From: Prevotella sp. | GTDB lineage: Bacteria > Bacteroidota > Bacteroidia > Bacteroidales > Bacteroidaceae | Reading direction: 5' to 3' | DNA length: 64,000 bases | Assembly: GCA_017458125.1 (NCBI GenBank) | Contig: JAFTGB010000032.1 | Location: 25,376 to 89,375, forward strand | Shown: in pieces, positions 32,928-42,473 of the stretch | Position numbering within the stretch: the stretch's first letter is position 1 | Layout of the letters: the number at the start of each line of letters is the position of its first letter | The notes under the pieces: generated by a model | Told to the model about the DNA's origin: nothing | The model's database searches: none | What the model saw: only the letters and a program-made list of their open reading frames with translations | Made by a program: the position numbers and the translations under genes

Positions 32928-33884
32928 ATGAACACCATCAGACGTAGTATAATCATTCTCACTATATTCGTCGCCACTGTTACCGCCTCGGCACAATACA
33001 ACAAGAGCGGCATCAGTGCAGGTTTCTTTGACTCCAGCGGACAAAGTGAAATCAACTTCGCTGACTTCCACCTGCCACCGCTGGCCGTGCTCTACGAGAA
33101 CGCCAAGCAAAGTCCGAGAATTCTCACGTTAGAGAAAGCACAGGAGCTGGCAAAGGCTGAGGTGGCCAAGCAGAAGAGACACATTTTCTCATACGTCACC
33201 GGACATGCCAGCTACAGCTACGGAAAGACCGACATGTGGGGACAGGGCACGTCGGCCTACACCACCATTCTGCAGCAGTACCAGGGCAGCGAACAGAGCT
33301 ATTGGAACGTCGGTGTCAACGTCGCCGTACCTTTAGAGGATATCCTGGACTTGGCTGGCTCCGTCAAACGCAAGCGACTGGAGGTGGCCAGAGCCGCCTA
33401 CGACAAAGACATGGAATTTGAGGCTCTGAAGAAGGAAATTGGCACGCTGTATGTCAAGATTACCAATTCGTTAGTGACACTGAAGACGGCAGGCGAAGGT
33501 GCTGCCATCTATCAGGGTGCCGGTGCCCTGAACCTGGAAGACTTCCACCAGGGTAACATGAGCATTGAGAACTTCGCCTATACGAAACTGCATGAGTTGA
33601 GTGTAGTGAAGCAGTACCAGGAGCTTCAGACCCAGATTACATCCGACATCATCACCTTGGAGATTCTGTCGCACACTCCCATCCTGACTAACACCACAAC
33701 GGAAATTACCTTGGATGACAAGGAGAAAAAGTCCGAAAAGGAGATTAGAAAGGAAAACAAGGCTATAGAGAAGAAGATTCGCAAGGTGGCTGCTGCCGAA
33801 GAAAAGAAATACCAGAAGATGGAAGCCGCAGAGAAGAAAGCTCAGGAAAAGGCTGCCAAAGCTGCTCAAAAGAACAAGAAATAA
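32928..33884 (+). CDS. TolC-like outer-membrane protein, short form with charged tail
   Basis: A 318-residue protein with a signal peptide ending about ASAQ23. Residues about 60-245 resemble one half of an outer-membrane efflux (TolC-family) protein: LTLEKAQELAKAEVAKQKRH, VGVNVAVPLEDILDLAG, ARAAYDKDMEFEALKKEIGTLYV and a helical stretch. The family normally has two such repeats in over 400 residues. The last ~65 residues are a Lys/Glu/Ala-rich coiled coil. Located between the sugar transferase and the Wzc-like gene, it may replace the Wza export channel, which is absent from the window. Confidence 0.7.
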   Translation: MNTIRRSIIILTIFVATVTASAQYNKSGISAGFFDSSGQSEINFADFHLPPLAVLYENAKQSPRILTLEKAQELAKAEVAKQKRHIFSYVTGHASYSYGKTDMWGQGTSAYTTILQQYQGSEQSYWNVGVNVAVPLEDILDLAGSVKRKRLEVARAAYDKDMEFEALKKEIGTLYVKITNSLVTLKTAGEGAAIYQGAGALNLEDFHQGNMSIENFAYTKLHELSVVKQYQELQTQITSDIITLEILSHTPILTNTTTEITLDDKEKKSEKEIRKENKAIEKKIRKVAAAEEKKYQKMEAAEKKAQEKAAKAAQKNKK

Positions 33885-33902
33885 CCTTAACAGATTTCAA
33901 CT

Positions 33903-36086
33903 ATGGATCTATTCAGATATCTCGTCCGCTTTCTGTATAAGATACGCTGGTATCTCATTGTACTGCCCATGATAGCACTGGTCGTGGCTTGGTTCACCAC
34001 CCGGGACATGGAACGAGTCTTTGACACCAACACCACCATCTATACCGGTATGATTACCGGCTACAACATAGAAGGAGGAGTCGGCTCTGCCGGAGGTAAC
34101 GCTCAAACCAACATCACCAACCTAATGCTCATCATCACTACGGACAACACCATCCACGAGGTGTCGCTGCGCCTCTTTGCCCGCTGTATGATGTATGGAA
34201 ACAGCAACAAGGACAACAACTACATCTCAGCCGAGCACTTCCGCCAGCTGAACGCCACAGTGCCCGCCGACGTCAAGGCACTCATCAACCACAACAACGA
34301 GGCACAGACCTACGCCAACCTGAAAGCCTATGAGAAGCCGTCGCAAGACAACTTCCTCTTCGGTCTGCTGAACTTCCACCCCTACTTCGGTGTCAACAAC
34401 ATCACCTCACGTCTGAAGGTGCTCCAGTTAGAGCACTCGGACATCATCGACATAGCCTACTCTGCCAACGATGCCGGTATAGCCTACAATACGCTGGACA
34501 TCCTTAACGAAGTGTTTGCCCGCCAGTATCAGCAGATCCGTTTCGGCGAGACCAGCAACGTCATCAAGTTCTTTGAGAAAGAGGTGGCACACCTGTACCG
34601 CAGCCTGTCGAACGCCGAAGACGACCTGATACGCTACAACATCTCAAAGAAAATCATCAACTACGACGAGCAGACCAAGCAGTTGACCGTTCTGGAGTCG
34701 CAGCAGCAGAACTTCCGCAACGACCAGCTGATGAACTACACCACGGCCAAGGCCCTGCTGGACTATCTGGAGCGTCAGTTAGGCAACCGCACGCAGGTCA
34801 TCCGCTCCAACCAGGAGTTCACTAATCAGGTGCGCGACATCTCCCGCCTCCAGTCACGCATCTCTAACCTCAAGCTGATGAGCAGCGAGGGCGGCGGCAA
34901 CAGTGCCGAGTCGCAGGAAGAACTGGCCAAGGCCCAGCGCGAGCTGCAGGCAGCCACAGGACGTGTGACGGAGCTGACCAAGGACATCGAGGCCGCCACC
35001 TACAGCACCGAGACAGGTGTCAAGGCTACCGACATGCTCAACCGCTGGCTTGAGCAGCTGCTGCTTCTTGAGAAGACCAAGGCCGAGATGACCGCCACAG
35101 ACATCATGAAGAACAATCTGGACCAGCAGTACCTGTACTATGCCCCCATTGGTGCCACCCTGGACCGCAAGGACCGCCACATCGGATTCATCGAAGGCAA
35201 CTACATGGAAATGCTCAGAGCCCTGAATGCCGCCCGTATGCGCCAGCGTAACCTGCAGATGTCGACAGCCACGCTTCGCGTGCTCAATCCGCCCATGTTC
35301 CCACTGAACGCCCAGCCCACCAACCGCCTGATGATACTCTTAGGAGCCTTCATGCTGACGTTCCTGCTGACAGCTGTGTGGTTTCTCGTCATCGAAATGC
35401 TCGACCGTACGCTGCGCGACCGCATGCGGTCGGAGCGTATCACCAAGGTTCCCGTCATCGGCTGTTTCCCCAAGGAGAGCAACCTGCGCTACCGCCGCTT
35501 CAACAAGACTATTGCCGACATGGCCCTGAAGCAACTGAGCAAGGCTTTGCTGCCCCACTTCAAGGAAGGCCAGCAGAACGTGCTGAACCTGATATCCACC
35601 GACTCCGGCAACGGCAAGAGCTATCTGGCACAGGAGTTGGAGAACTATTGGATTTCCATCGGCTTGCAGGTACGCCGTCTCACCTACGACGAGGACTTCC
35701 TTGCTGAGGACAGCCGTTTCATCATGGCCAGCGACATCAAGGACCTCTGCCCCGACATCCTGCCTGACGAGATAGCCATCATAGAGTATCCTAACCTGGA
35801 CGAGAACTCCATATCGCCAGCCCTGCTGAACATGGGCACGGTAAACCTGATGGTGACCCGCGCCAACAGGACATGGAAAGACATAGACCAGAAGGCGCTC
35901 AAGGAAGTACAGGCCATGCTGGACGACGACCACAAGAGTTCGCTCTATATGTACCTGACCGAAGCCGGCCGCTACGCCGTAGAGGAGTTTGTAGGCCAGT
36001 TGCCACCCTACACGAAGTTCAACAACTTTGTCTATCGCATATCACAGTTAGGCCTGACCGCCACAGAGAACGAACACGCGAAGTAA
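33903..36086 (+). CDS. Wzc/GumC-like polysaccharide chain-length protein with degenerate kinase domain
   Basis: A 727-residue inner-membrane protein. It has a first transmembrane helix at about 15-33 (WYLIVLPMIALVVAWF), a large periplasmic coiled-coil region (about 190-460), a second helix at about 478-500 (LMILLGAFMLTFLLTAVWFLV) preceded by the Wzz-type PxxP, then a cytoplasmic domain. That domain keeps a P-loop-like STDSGNGKS (about 563-571), but the Walker A' Asp is replaced (RRLTYDEDF) and the Walker B strand reads IIEYPNL instead of hhhDxPP. No tyrosine-rich tail follows. It probably sets chain length without kinase activity. Confidence 0.85.
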   Translation: MDLFRYLVRFLYKIRWYLIVLPMIALVVAWFTTRDMERVFDTNTTIYTGMITGYNIEGGVGSAGGNAQTNITNLMLIITTDNTIHEVSLRLFARCMMYGNSNKDNNYISAEHFRQLNATVPADVKALINHNNEAQTYANLKAYEKPSQDNFLFGLLNFHPYFGVNNITSRLKVLQLEHSDIIDIAYSANDAGIAYNTLDILNEVFARQYQQIRFGETSNVIKFFEKEVAHLYRSLSNAEDDLIRYNISKKIINYDEQTKQLTVLESQQQNFRNDQLMNYTTAKALLDYLERQLGNRTQVIRSNQEFTNQVRDISRLQSRISNLKLMSSEGGGNSAESQEELAKAQRELQAATGRVTELTKDIEAATYSTETGVKATDMLNRWLEQLLLLEKTKAEMTATDIMKNNLDQQYLYYAPIGATLDRKDRHIGFIEGNYMEMLRALNAARMRQRNLQMSTATLRVLNPPMFPLNAQPTNRLMILLGAFMLTFLLTAVWFLVIEMLDRTLRDRMRSERITKVPVIGCFPKESNLRYRRFNKTIADMALKQLSKALLPHFKEGQQNVLNLISTDSGNGKSYLAQELENYWISIGLQVRRLTYDEDFLAEDSRFIMASDIKDLCPDILPDEIAIIEYPNLDENSISPALLNMGTVNLMVTRANRTWKDIDQKALKEVQAMLDDDHKSSLYMYLTEAGRYAVEEFVGQLPPYTKFNNFVYRISQLGLTATENEHAK

Positions 36087-36089
36087 AGA

Positions 36090-37592
36090 ATGGCCAGCAC
36101 AGCGTTCAGAACATACGCTCACGAAAACGGAGGAAGAGTGTCACTGCTCTTTCTCCTGTTTTTGCTTGCCCTCTACCAGCTCGTCACGGCCGGTCTGCCG
36201 GCTTTTGCCATTGTCTGCCTCACGCCCGCCTTGGCTCTCATCGTTCTGTCGTCGTTCCGCTACAGGATGTTGGTGTTCTGGGTCTTGATGGGCATTAACT
36301 TCCTCGTACAATGGAAGGACTTCCCAATAACAGGACTTCCTACCTCGCTGTATAACGAGGTGCTGGAGATAGTGCTTTTAGCCATGGCCATCATTGATGT
36401 CAAGGAGTCGCACTTTGAGCGGTTGGCAAACGTCATGCTACTGGCCTTGGTGTGCTGGTGCCTCTTCTGTACTTTGGAAGTGCTCAACGACACCTGCGAC
36501 TTGGGACTACAGGTTGCAGCCTGGTACGCGGGAGCACGCATGATGGCTTTCCAGCTGCTCTATGCCTTTCTGGTCTATACGCTATACATCACCAACCCCA
36601 AACTGCTGACGCGCTACCTTTTCGTGTGGGGAGCCCTGTCGCTGTTCGCCGTATTCTGGGTGTGGAAGCAGAAGTACATCGGACTCTCCTCATTAGATAG
36701 TTCCTTTCTGCAGGGTCGTGGCCGCACCACTCACCTCTTGCAGGGTGGCTCACTCATCCGCTACTGGTCTACCTATAGCGATGCTGCCAACTTCGGCATC
36801 GGCATAGCCTCGACAGCCGTGGCTTTCCTTATCTTCGGCATCACGGCCCGCGTCAAGACCCACAAATATTTCTTCCTGTTCACCGGCTTAGCCTGTTTGT
36901 GGGCCATGTTCCCGTCGGGCACGCGTACCGCCACCGTCTGCTTCTTTGCCGGCATTGCCTTCTACATCTTCCTGTCCAAGTCGTTCAAGATAGCCATTCC
37001 CGTCACCATCCTCTTCAGTGCAGCCATCTTCCTTCTGGCGTTTACCAACATAGGCAACAGCAACCAGCAAATACGCCGTATGCGCTCAGCCTTTGACAAG
37101 AGCGACGCCTCGGTCAACACGCGCAGCATCAATCAGGCCGTGATGAAGAAGTATCTGGCCGACGCACCCTTCGGCTTAGGCATCGGTCTGAACTACGAAA
37201 ACGTACCTGCCAACAACAAGTTCCGCAAGCTGGCTACCATTCCGCCCGACTCCGAGTACATTTTCATCTGGATTCACACGGGGCGCGTGGGCATCACCCT
37301 GTTTCTCATCACCACGTTCATCATGCTTTTCGGAGCGTGCTGGATAGTCTTTTTCAAAATCAAGAGTCCCTCGCTGCGGGGCATTGGGGCTGGTCTGTGC
37401 TGTGCCTTCGTGGCCATCCAACTTGGCGGCTACGGCAACCAGGTACTGATGCAGTTTCCCAACTGCCTGCTGTTCTACGGCGGCCTGACACTGGTCTACA
37501 TCTTGCCACGTATAGAAAACGAGTGGAACGAGTATGAGAGTGGGCTGCTGGCCAAGGAAGCAGAGAAGAAGAAATTGAAGAATAAAAAATAA
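36090..37592 (+). CDS. O-antigen polymerase/ligase-like membrane protein (Wzy-like)
   Basis: A 500-residue multi-pass membrane protein with about 11-12 hydrophobic helices. The large loop includes SRxxN-like GKSDAS ... FGLGIGLNYENVP, and the Wzy_C-type helix pair surrounds SGTRTATVCFFAGIAFYIF. It lies 3 nt after the Wzc-like gene. It is expected to polymerise repeat units on the periplasmic side, taking lipid-linked units delivered by the flippase at 40.9 kb. The ligase alternative cannot be excluded. Confidence 0.8.
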   Translation: MASTAFRTYAHENGGRVSLLFLLFLLALYQLVTAGLPAFAIVCLTPALALIVLSSFRYRMLVFWVLMGINFLVQWKDFPITGLPTSLYNEVLEIVLLAMAIIDVKESHFERLANVMLLALVCWCLFCTLEVLNDTCDLGLQVAAWYAGARMMAFQLLYAFLVYTLYITNPKLLTRYLFVWGALSLFAVFWVWKQKYIGLSSLDSSFLQGRGRTTHLLQGGSLIRYWSTYSDAANFGIGIASTAVAFLIFGITARVKTHKYFFLFTGLACLWAMFPSGTRTATVCFFAGIAFYIFLSKSFKIAIPVTILFSAAIFLLAFTNIGNSNQQIRRMRSAFDKSDASVNTRSINQAVMKKYLADAPFGLGIGLNYENVPANNKFRKLATIPPDSEYIFIWIHTGRVGITLFLITTFIMLFGACWIVFFKIKSPSLRGIGAGLCCAFVAIQLGGYGNQVLMQFPNCLLFYGGLTLVYILPRIENEWNEYESGLLAKEAEKKKLKNKK

Positions 37593-37603
37593 AAGTAACA
37601 ACA

Positions 37604-38518
37604 TTGAACGTCGAGGTTTCTCTGATTACCGTCAATTACAATGGACTTGCCGACACGTGCGCATTGCTTGACACCATTCCCCTCCATGAACCGTCATTGG
37701 AGGTCATAGTGGTTGACAATGCCTCGCGCCACGACGAGGCTACGGTCATCAGCCAACGTTACCCTCAGGTCACCGTCATACGCAGCAGTCGCAACCTCGG
37801 CTTTGCCGGTGGCAACAATCTCGGCATCAGGGAGGCCAAGGGCAAGTACCTCTTCTTCATCAACAACGACACCTTATTATATTATAAGGACATCGCCGTA
37901 AAAGGAAGTGTTCTGCTACAGCCGCTCATTGACCGGCTGGAATCTTCGCCGACCATCGGCATGGTATGTCCCAAGATACGTTTCGCCTGGGGCAACCTGC
38001 CCATCCAGTTTGCAGGCTACACTCCCCTGACGTCCATCACCCTGCGCAACCGCGCCATCGGCTTCGGTGAGGACGACCACGGGCAGTACGACAGTCCCCA
38101 CCCCACTCCATACGCCCATGGCGCAGCCATGATGGTCAAGCGCGAGGTAGTCGGCAAGGCTGGTCTTATGCCCGAATGCTACTTCCTCTACTACGAGGAG
38201 CTTGACTGGTCCATGTCCATCCGCCGGGCGGGCTATGACATCTGGTATGAGCCGTCGGTCACCGTTTTTCACAAGGAAAGCCAGACCACCGGTCAGGACA
38301 GTCCGCTCCGCTGCTACTACATCACCCGCAACCGCCTGCTGTTCGTACAACGTAACAGCAGCCCTGCCCCCCGACCGCTGTCCTACGCCTACCTGATGGG
38401 CATCGTTGCCGTCAAGGACATCTTGAGACATTGCATCCATTGCCGCCCCGACCTGGCCAAGGCCACGCTCAGAGGCATCCTCCACTTCATAAAACCCCAA
38501 CACCATGACACTGTATAA
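37604..38518 (+). CDS. GT2 glycosyltransferase (rhamnosyltransferase-like)
   Basis: A 304-residue GT-A enzyme. It begins VSLITVNYNGLADTCALL; FAGGNNLGIREAKGKYLFFINNDTLL carries the DxD-equivalent NND, and PYAHGAAMMVKREVVGKAGLMPECYFLYYEELDWSMSIRRAGYDIWY is the acceptor/ED motif typical of dTDP-rhamnosyltransferase-like proteins (WcaA/WbbL type). The start is TTG at 37604, 11 nt after the polymerase; no nearby ATG fits the frame. Its 3' end overlaps the next gene by 14 nt. The donor sugar is unknown. Confidence 0.85.
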   Translation: MNVEVSLITVNYNGLADTCALLDTIPLHEPSLEVIVVDNASRHDEATVISQRYPQVTVIRSSRNLGFAGGNNLGIREAKGKYLFFINNDTLLYYKDIAVKGSVLLQPLIDRLESSPTIGMVCPKIRFAWGNLPIQFAGYTPLTSITLRNRAIGFGEDDHGQYDSPHPTPYAHGAAMMVKREVVGKAGLMPECYFLYYEELDWSMSIRRAGYDIWYEPSVTVFHKESQTTGQDSPLRCYYITRNRLLFVQRNSSPAPRPLSYAYLMGIVAVKDILRHCIHCRPDLAKATLRGILHFIKPQHHDTV

Positions 38519-39671
38519 TATCCTCTCCTATATCGACTGGACCTTGTTTGTCTTCGTCGCCATGACAGTATTCTACTTAGGCTTCTATGCTGTCACCTCA
38601 CTGTTTGCCCGAAACAGCGAGACACCCAAGGCCAAGAACCTCAACCGCTTCATCATCGTCATCCTGTCGCACCATAACGGCAAGAGCACCGTCATGACCG
38701 TCAAGTCCATTTTAGGCCAGAGCTATGCCCAACGTCTGTTTGACGTCACCGTCGTAGCCAACCGCGAAGACGAGATGACGCTGTTCAAACTGGCACAGGA
38801 GCCTGTGACGCTGCTGACGTCAAACTTCGACCGCGACTCGCGCACCAAGTCGTTGCAGTTAGCTATTAACAACCTGCCACAGTTCAAAATCTACGATGTC
38901 GTGCTTGTGCTGGAAGCCGGCGACGTTGTCGAGACCGAGTTCCTGGCTCAGATGAACGATGCCTATGAGGCTGCAGGCACCAGGGCCATCCAGGCCCACA
39001 AGCTGTCGCTGAACCGCGACACGACGGCAGCCCGTCTGGATGCCGTCTTTGAAGAAATCAACAACTCCATCTTCCGCCGCGGCCACATCAGCATAGGCAT
39101 GCCGTCAGCCATAGCCAGTTCCGGCATGGCCTTCGACTTCACCTGGTTCAAGCGTTACATCCATAACGCCAAAGTCTCCTGGGGCGACAAGGAGCTGGAG
39201 GCCATGCTGATGCGCCAGCATGTCTACGTCGACTACTTCGACCACATCTACGTCTATAACGAGAAGACACGTCAGGCCGAAGAATTCAACCGCCAGCACA
39301 AGAAATGGATGGGCACCCAGCTGCGCACCATCATCCGCAACATCCGCCACCTGCCCTTAGCACTCCTGAACCGCCACTACGCATGGGTTGACAAGCTGCT
39401 GCAGTGGATGCTCATGCCCCGCATAGTGATGATGAGCATCATGGGCTTCATGAGCATCGTCGTACCCTTCTTCCGCATGTATGCAGCCCTCAAGTGGTGG
39501 GGACTCTTTGCCCTCGTCGTATTCATCTTCGCCATAGCAACGCCCAATTATCTGGTCGACGACAAATGGGACAGCACATTCTTCAAGGTTCCCGTCGTGC
39601 TGTTCAGCTCCGTGCTAAAGAAATTCAGACTGGGGCGGAAGTTCATAGACATTGTCAACCTCAAGCAATAG
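38505..39671 (+). CDS. GT2-like membrane glycosyltransferase paralogue with altered catalytic motifs
   Basis: A 388-residue protein with an N-terminal helix (WTLFVFVAMTVFYLGFYAVTSLF), a GT-A domain, and two C-terminal membrane helices (about 300-350). It is clearly a paralogue of the next gene, with the shared pattern VFEEINNSIFRRGHISIGMPSAIASSGMAFDFTWF. Where the next gene has LDADN, this one has LEAGD; where it has Q-x-x-R-W it has RQHKKW; and GEDRELE becomes WGDKELE. The metal-binding and acceptor motifs are thus changed, so it may be inactive or use a different chemistry, possibly as a partner of the active enzyme. Confidence 0.75.
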   Translation: MTLYNILSYIDWTLFVFVAMTVFYLGFYAVTSLFARNSETPKAKNLNRFIIVILSHHNGKSTVMTVKSILGQSYAQRLFDVTVVANREDEMTLFKLAQEPVTLLTSNFDRDSRTKSLQLAINNLPQFKIYDVVLVLEAGDVVETEFLAQMNDAYEAAGTRAIQAHKLSLNRDTTAARLDAVFEEINNSIFRRGHISIGMPSAIASSGMAFDFTWFKRYIHNAKVSWGDKELEAMLMRQHVYVDYFDHIYVYNEKTRQAEEFNRQHKKWMGTQLRTIIRNIRHLPLALLNRHYAWVDKLLQWMLMPRIVMMSIMGFMSIVVPFFRMYAALKWWGLFALVVFIFAIATPNYLVDDKWDSTFFKVPVVLFSSVLKKFRLGRKFIDIVNLKQ

Positions 39672-39677
39672 CAGCCT

Positions 39678-40901
39678 ATGCTCTGGCACACCATTCACGT
39701 ACTGGACATCCTGATATGGCTGGTCATGGCCGTCAGCACAGGCTACATCCTATTCTTTGCCCTGGTCTCTCTGCTCTGGAAAAAGCGTGTCTCCCGACTG
39801 ACGCTCTACCTCACCGGCAAAGTTCTCGCCATGCGTCAGAAGGAGTATTTCGACTATTTAGTGCTCTACCCCGCCTACAACGAAGACCGCGTCATCGTCA
39901 ACTCCGTCCACCAGTTTCTGGGGCAATACTACCCTTACCAGAACTTCCATGTGGCCGTCATCTCCGACCACATGCAGCCTGAGACCAACCGGCAACTCTC
40001 CAAGCTGCCCATCACCCTGCTGCAGCCCGTCTTCGAGAAGAGCAGCAAGGCCAAAGCCCTCCAGTATGCCATAACCAAGGCCGAACAAGGCGAGCTGAGC
40101 ACCAATGCCCCTGCACACTACGACTACGTCATCATCCTCGATGCCGACAACGTAGTGTCGCCCCACTTCCTTGAGCAGCTCAACGAGGAATGCATCAAGG
40201 GCTACAAGGCCATCCAGTGCCACCGTTGCGCCAAGAACAACGACAACGACATCGCCGTGCTCGACGGGGTGAGCGAGGAAATCAACAACACCATCTTCCG
40301 CAAAGCCCACAACCGCATCGGCCTGTCGTCGGCACTCATAGGCTCCGGCATGTGTTTCGACTACCAGTGGTTCAAGGAGAACGTCTTCCGACTCTCCACG
40401 GCCGGCGAGGATCGCGAGTTGGAGGCCCTGCTGCTCAAGCAGAAAGTCTACATCCATTATGAGCCAGACATCCATGTGTTCGACGAGAAAGTCAGCAGCA
40501 AGGACAACTTCCAGAAGCAGCGCCTGCGCTGGATGACGGCCCAGATACAGAGCCTGTTCAGCCTGCTGCCCTACATCCCAAAAGCCCTGATGACGTTCAA
40601 CCTCGACTTCATCGACAAGACTATCCAGCAAGCTCTCATACCACGCTCCATGCTGGTGGTGGCAACGCTGGCCATGGCCCTGCTCATGACTCTCGTGTCG
40701 CGTCCCTGGTGCATCAAGTGGTGGGCCCTGTTCCTTGCCATCTGTCTGGCACTCTACATTGCCACCCCGCGCCAGCTGCGCAGCCACTCCGTCTTCGGGA
40801 AAATCCTGTCGCTACCCACACTGGTATGGCGCATGACGCTCAACCTGCTGAAGATAGACCGCAAGAACACGGACTTTATCCACACCACTCACGAGAAATA
40901 G
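39678..40901 (+). CDS. Processive-type GT2 membrane glycosyltransferase
   Basis: A 407-residue protein with an N-terminal helix (ILIWLVMAVSTGYILFFALVSLLW), a GT-A domain with YPAYNEDRVI, IILDADNVVSPHFLEQL (DxD), and GEDRELEALLL (the ED catalytic base), followed by Q-x-x-R-W in FQKQRLRWMTAQ, and two C-terminal helices. The full D,D,D,QxxRW set resembles cellulose/hyaluronan-synthase-type GT2 enzymes. It lies 6 nt downstream of its degenerate paralogue. Confidence 0.88.
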   Translation: MLWHTIHVLDILIWLVMAVSTGYILFFALVSLLWKKRVSRLTLYLTGKVLAMRQKEYFDYLVLYPAYNEDRVIVNSVHQFLGQYYPYQNFHVAVISDHMQPETNRQLSKLPITLLQPVFEKSSKAKALQYAITKAEQGELSTNAPAHYDYVIILDADNVVSPHFLEQLNEECIKGYKAIQCHRCAKNNDNDIAVLDGVSEEINNTIFRKAHNRIGLSSALIGSGMCFDYQWFKENVFRLSTAGEDRELEALLLKQKVYIHYEPDIHVFDEKVSSKDNFQKQRLRWMTAQIQSLFSLLPYIPKALMTFNLDFIDKTIQQALIPRSMLVVATLAMALLMTLVSRPWCIKWWALFLAICLALYIATPRQLRSHSVFGKILSLPTLVWRMTLNLLKIDRKNTDFIHTTHEK

Positions 40902-40904
40902 ATC

Positions 40905-42464
40905 ATGGGAGAACGGGTACACAGAAGCGTCATGAATATGAAGGTGGGCATGCTGTTTTATGTCCTCTCGCTACTACTGGCCTTCTTCTCGCGCAAAGTG
41001 TTCCTCGACTGCCTGGGTGCCGAGTTCATCGGTCTCACGGGCATGCTCATGAACATCATGTCGTTTCTGAGCGTGGCCGAGTTAGGCATAGGCACCAGCA
41101 TCGTCTACTTCCTCTATAAACCCCTGCAGGAGGACGACCACGAGGCTATCAACATCATGATGTCCATGCTGGCCTTCCTCTACCGCTGCATCGGCCTCGT
41201 CATCGGCGTGGGCGGCGTGCTGGTCAGCCTCTTCTTCCCGTGGTGGTTCGGTTCGCTGTCCACAGGGCTGCCGCTGGTCTACTTCGCCTTCTATGCCTTC
41301 TTAGCATCCTCCATGGCCGGCTACATCTTCAACTACAAGCAGCTGCTGGTCAGCGCTAACCAGAAGCAGTACCTGGTCAACGCCTATTTCCAGTCCATCG
41401 CCATCGTGCAGAGCCTGACGCAGATTCTGCTGGCTTACTACTACCGCAACCTATGGCTGTGGGTGGCCGTAGGACTCGTCTTCACCGTCGTCGGCATCAT
41501 CGTCTTCAACATCCGCATACGCCAGCTCTACCCCTGGCTGCGCATCAGCATGCAGGAGGGACGCCGCAACCTGAAAACCTATCCGCAAGTGCTGTGCAAG
41601 ACGCGCCAAATCTTCGTACAGAAAATCAAGGACTTCATTCTCTACCGTAGCGACGAGCTGCTGGTGGGTGCCTTCGTCTCCGTCGTCCAGGTGGCTTTCT
41701 ACGGCAACTACACCATCATCACCAGCAAGCTCAACCTTCTGGTCAACATCCTGACCGACGGCATGAATGCCGGCGTGGGCAACCTGGTGGCCGAAGGCAA
41801 CGACAGCAACACCATGAAGGTGTTCTGGGAACTCACTGCCATCCGCTTCCTCATTGTCGGCATAGTGGTCTTCGGCCTCATCCTCTTCCTGCAGCCCTTT
41901 GTCACCTGCTGGTTCGGTCAGCAGTATCGCCTGAGCGACGTCATCGTCTACCTGCTGGTGTTCAATATCTTCATCTTCCTCTCGCGCGGTGTCGTCGAGA
42001 TGTTCCTGTCGGCCCACGGCCTGTTCTCCGACGTGTGGGCAGCATGGACGGAACTGGCACTCAACATCAGCATCACGCTCTGTCTGGCACCCTTCTACGG
42101 CATCGTCGGCATTCTGTTAGGGAAGGTGCTCAGCGTCTTTTTCATCGCCTTGTTCTGGAAACCCTACTTCCTCTTCTCGCGCGGACTGCACAAGAGCGTT
42201 GCCGTCTATTGGCGCGGCATGGCACCCTACTACCTCATCTTCCTGCTGTTTGCAGTAGCCGCCGTACTGCTCAGCCGCCACGTCGTCGAGCCGCAGGCCA
42301 CTACCCTGCCACGGCTCTTGGGCTATGGCGTGACGGTCTACCCCGTGCTGCTGCTGCTCTATTTCCTAACTTTGTTTACCGTAACCCGCGGCATGAAATA
42401 CTTCATAGCCCGCAAACCCACCCTGTACCGCTTCCTCAGCCTGCAGAGCCGGCACAAAGAGTAA
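40905..42464 (+). CDS. Polysaccharide flippase (Wzx/MATE-like transporter)
   Basis: A 519-residue protein with about 14 predicted transmembrane helices, no signal peptide, and the polysaccharide-transporter pattern LLLAFFSRKVFLDCLGAEFIGLTGMLMNIMSFLSVAELGIGTSIVYFLY. The cytoplasmic helices VQKIKDFILYRSDELLVGAF are typical of Bacteroidetes Wzx. It should move the undecaprenyl-linked repeat unit to the periplasmic face for the Wzy-like polymerase. It starts 3 nt after the GT2 gene. Confidence 0.9.
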   Translation: MGERVHRSVMNMKVGMLFYVLSLLLAFFSRKVFLDCLGAEFIGLTGMLMNIMSFLSVAELGIGTSIVYFLYKPLQEDDHEAINIMMSMLAFLYRCIGLVIGVGGVLVSLFFPWWFGSLSTGLPLVYFAFYAFLASSMAGYIFNYKQLLVSANQKQYLVNAYFQSIAIVQSLTQILLAYYYRNLWLWVAVGLVFTVVGIIVFNIRIRQLYPWLRISMQEGRRNLKTYPQVLCKTRQIFVQKIKDFILYRSDELLVGAFVSVVQVAFYGNYTIITSKLNLLVNILTDGMNAGVGNLVAEGNDSNTMKVFWELTAIRFLIVGIVVFGLILFLQPFVTCWFGQQYRLSDVIVYLLVFNIFIFLSRGVVEMFLSAHGLFSDVWAAWTELALNISITLCLAPFYGIVGILLGKVLSVFFIALFWKPYFLFSRGLHKSVAVYWRGMAPYYLIFLLFAVAAVLLSRHVVEPQATTLPRLLGYGVTVYPVLLLLYFLTLFTVTRGMKYFIARKPTLYRFLSLQSRHKE

Positions 42465-42473
42465 ACCACGCCT

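Noticed and set aside
39858-40787. 309-codon minus-strand frame over the processive GT2 gene
   Set aside because: Shadow frame without recognisable features.
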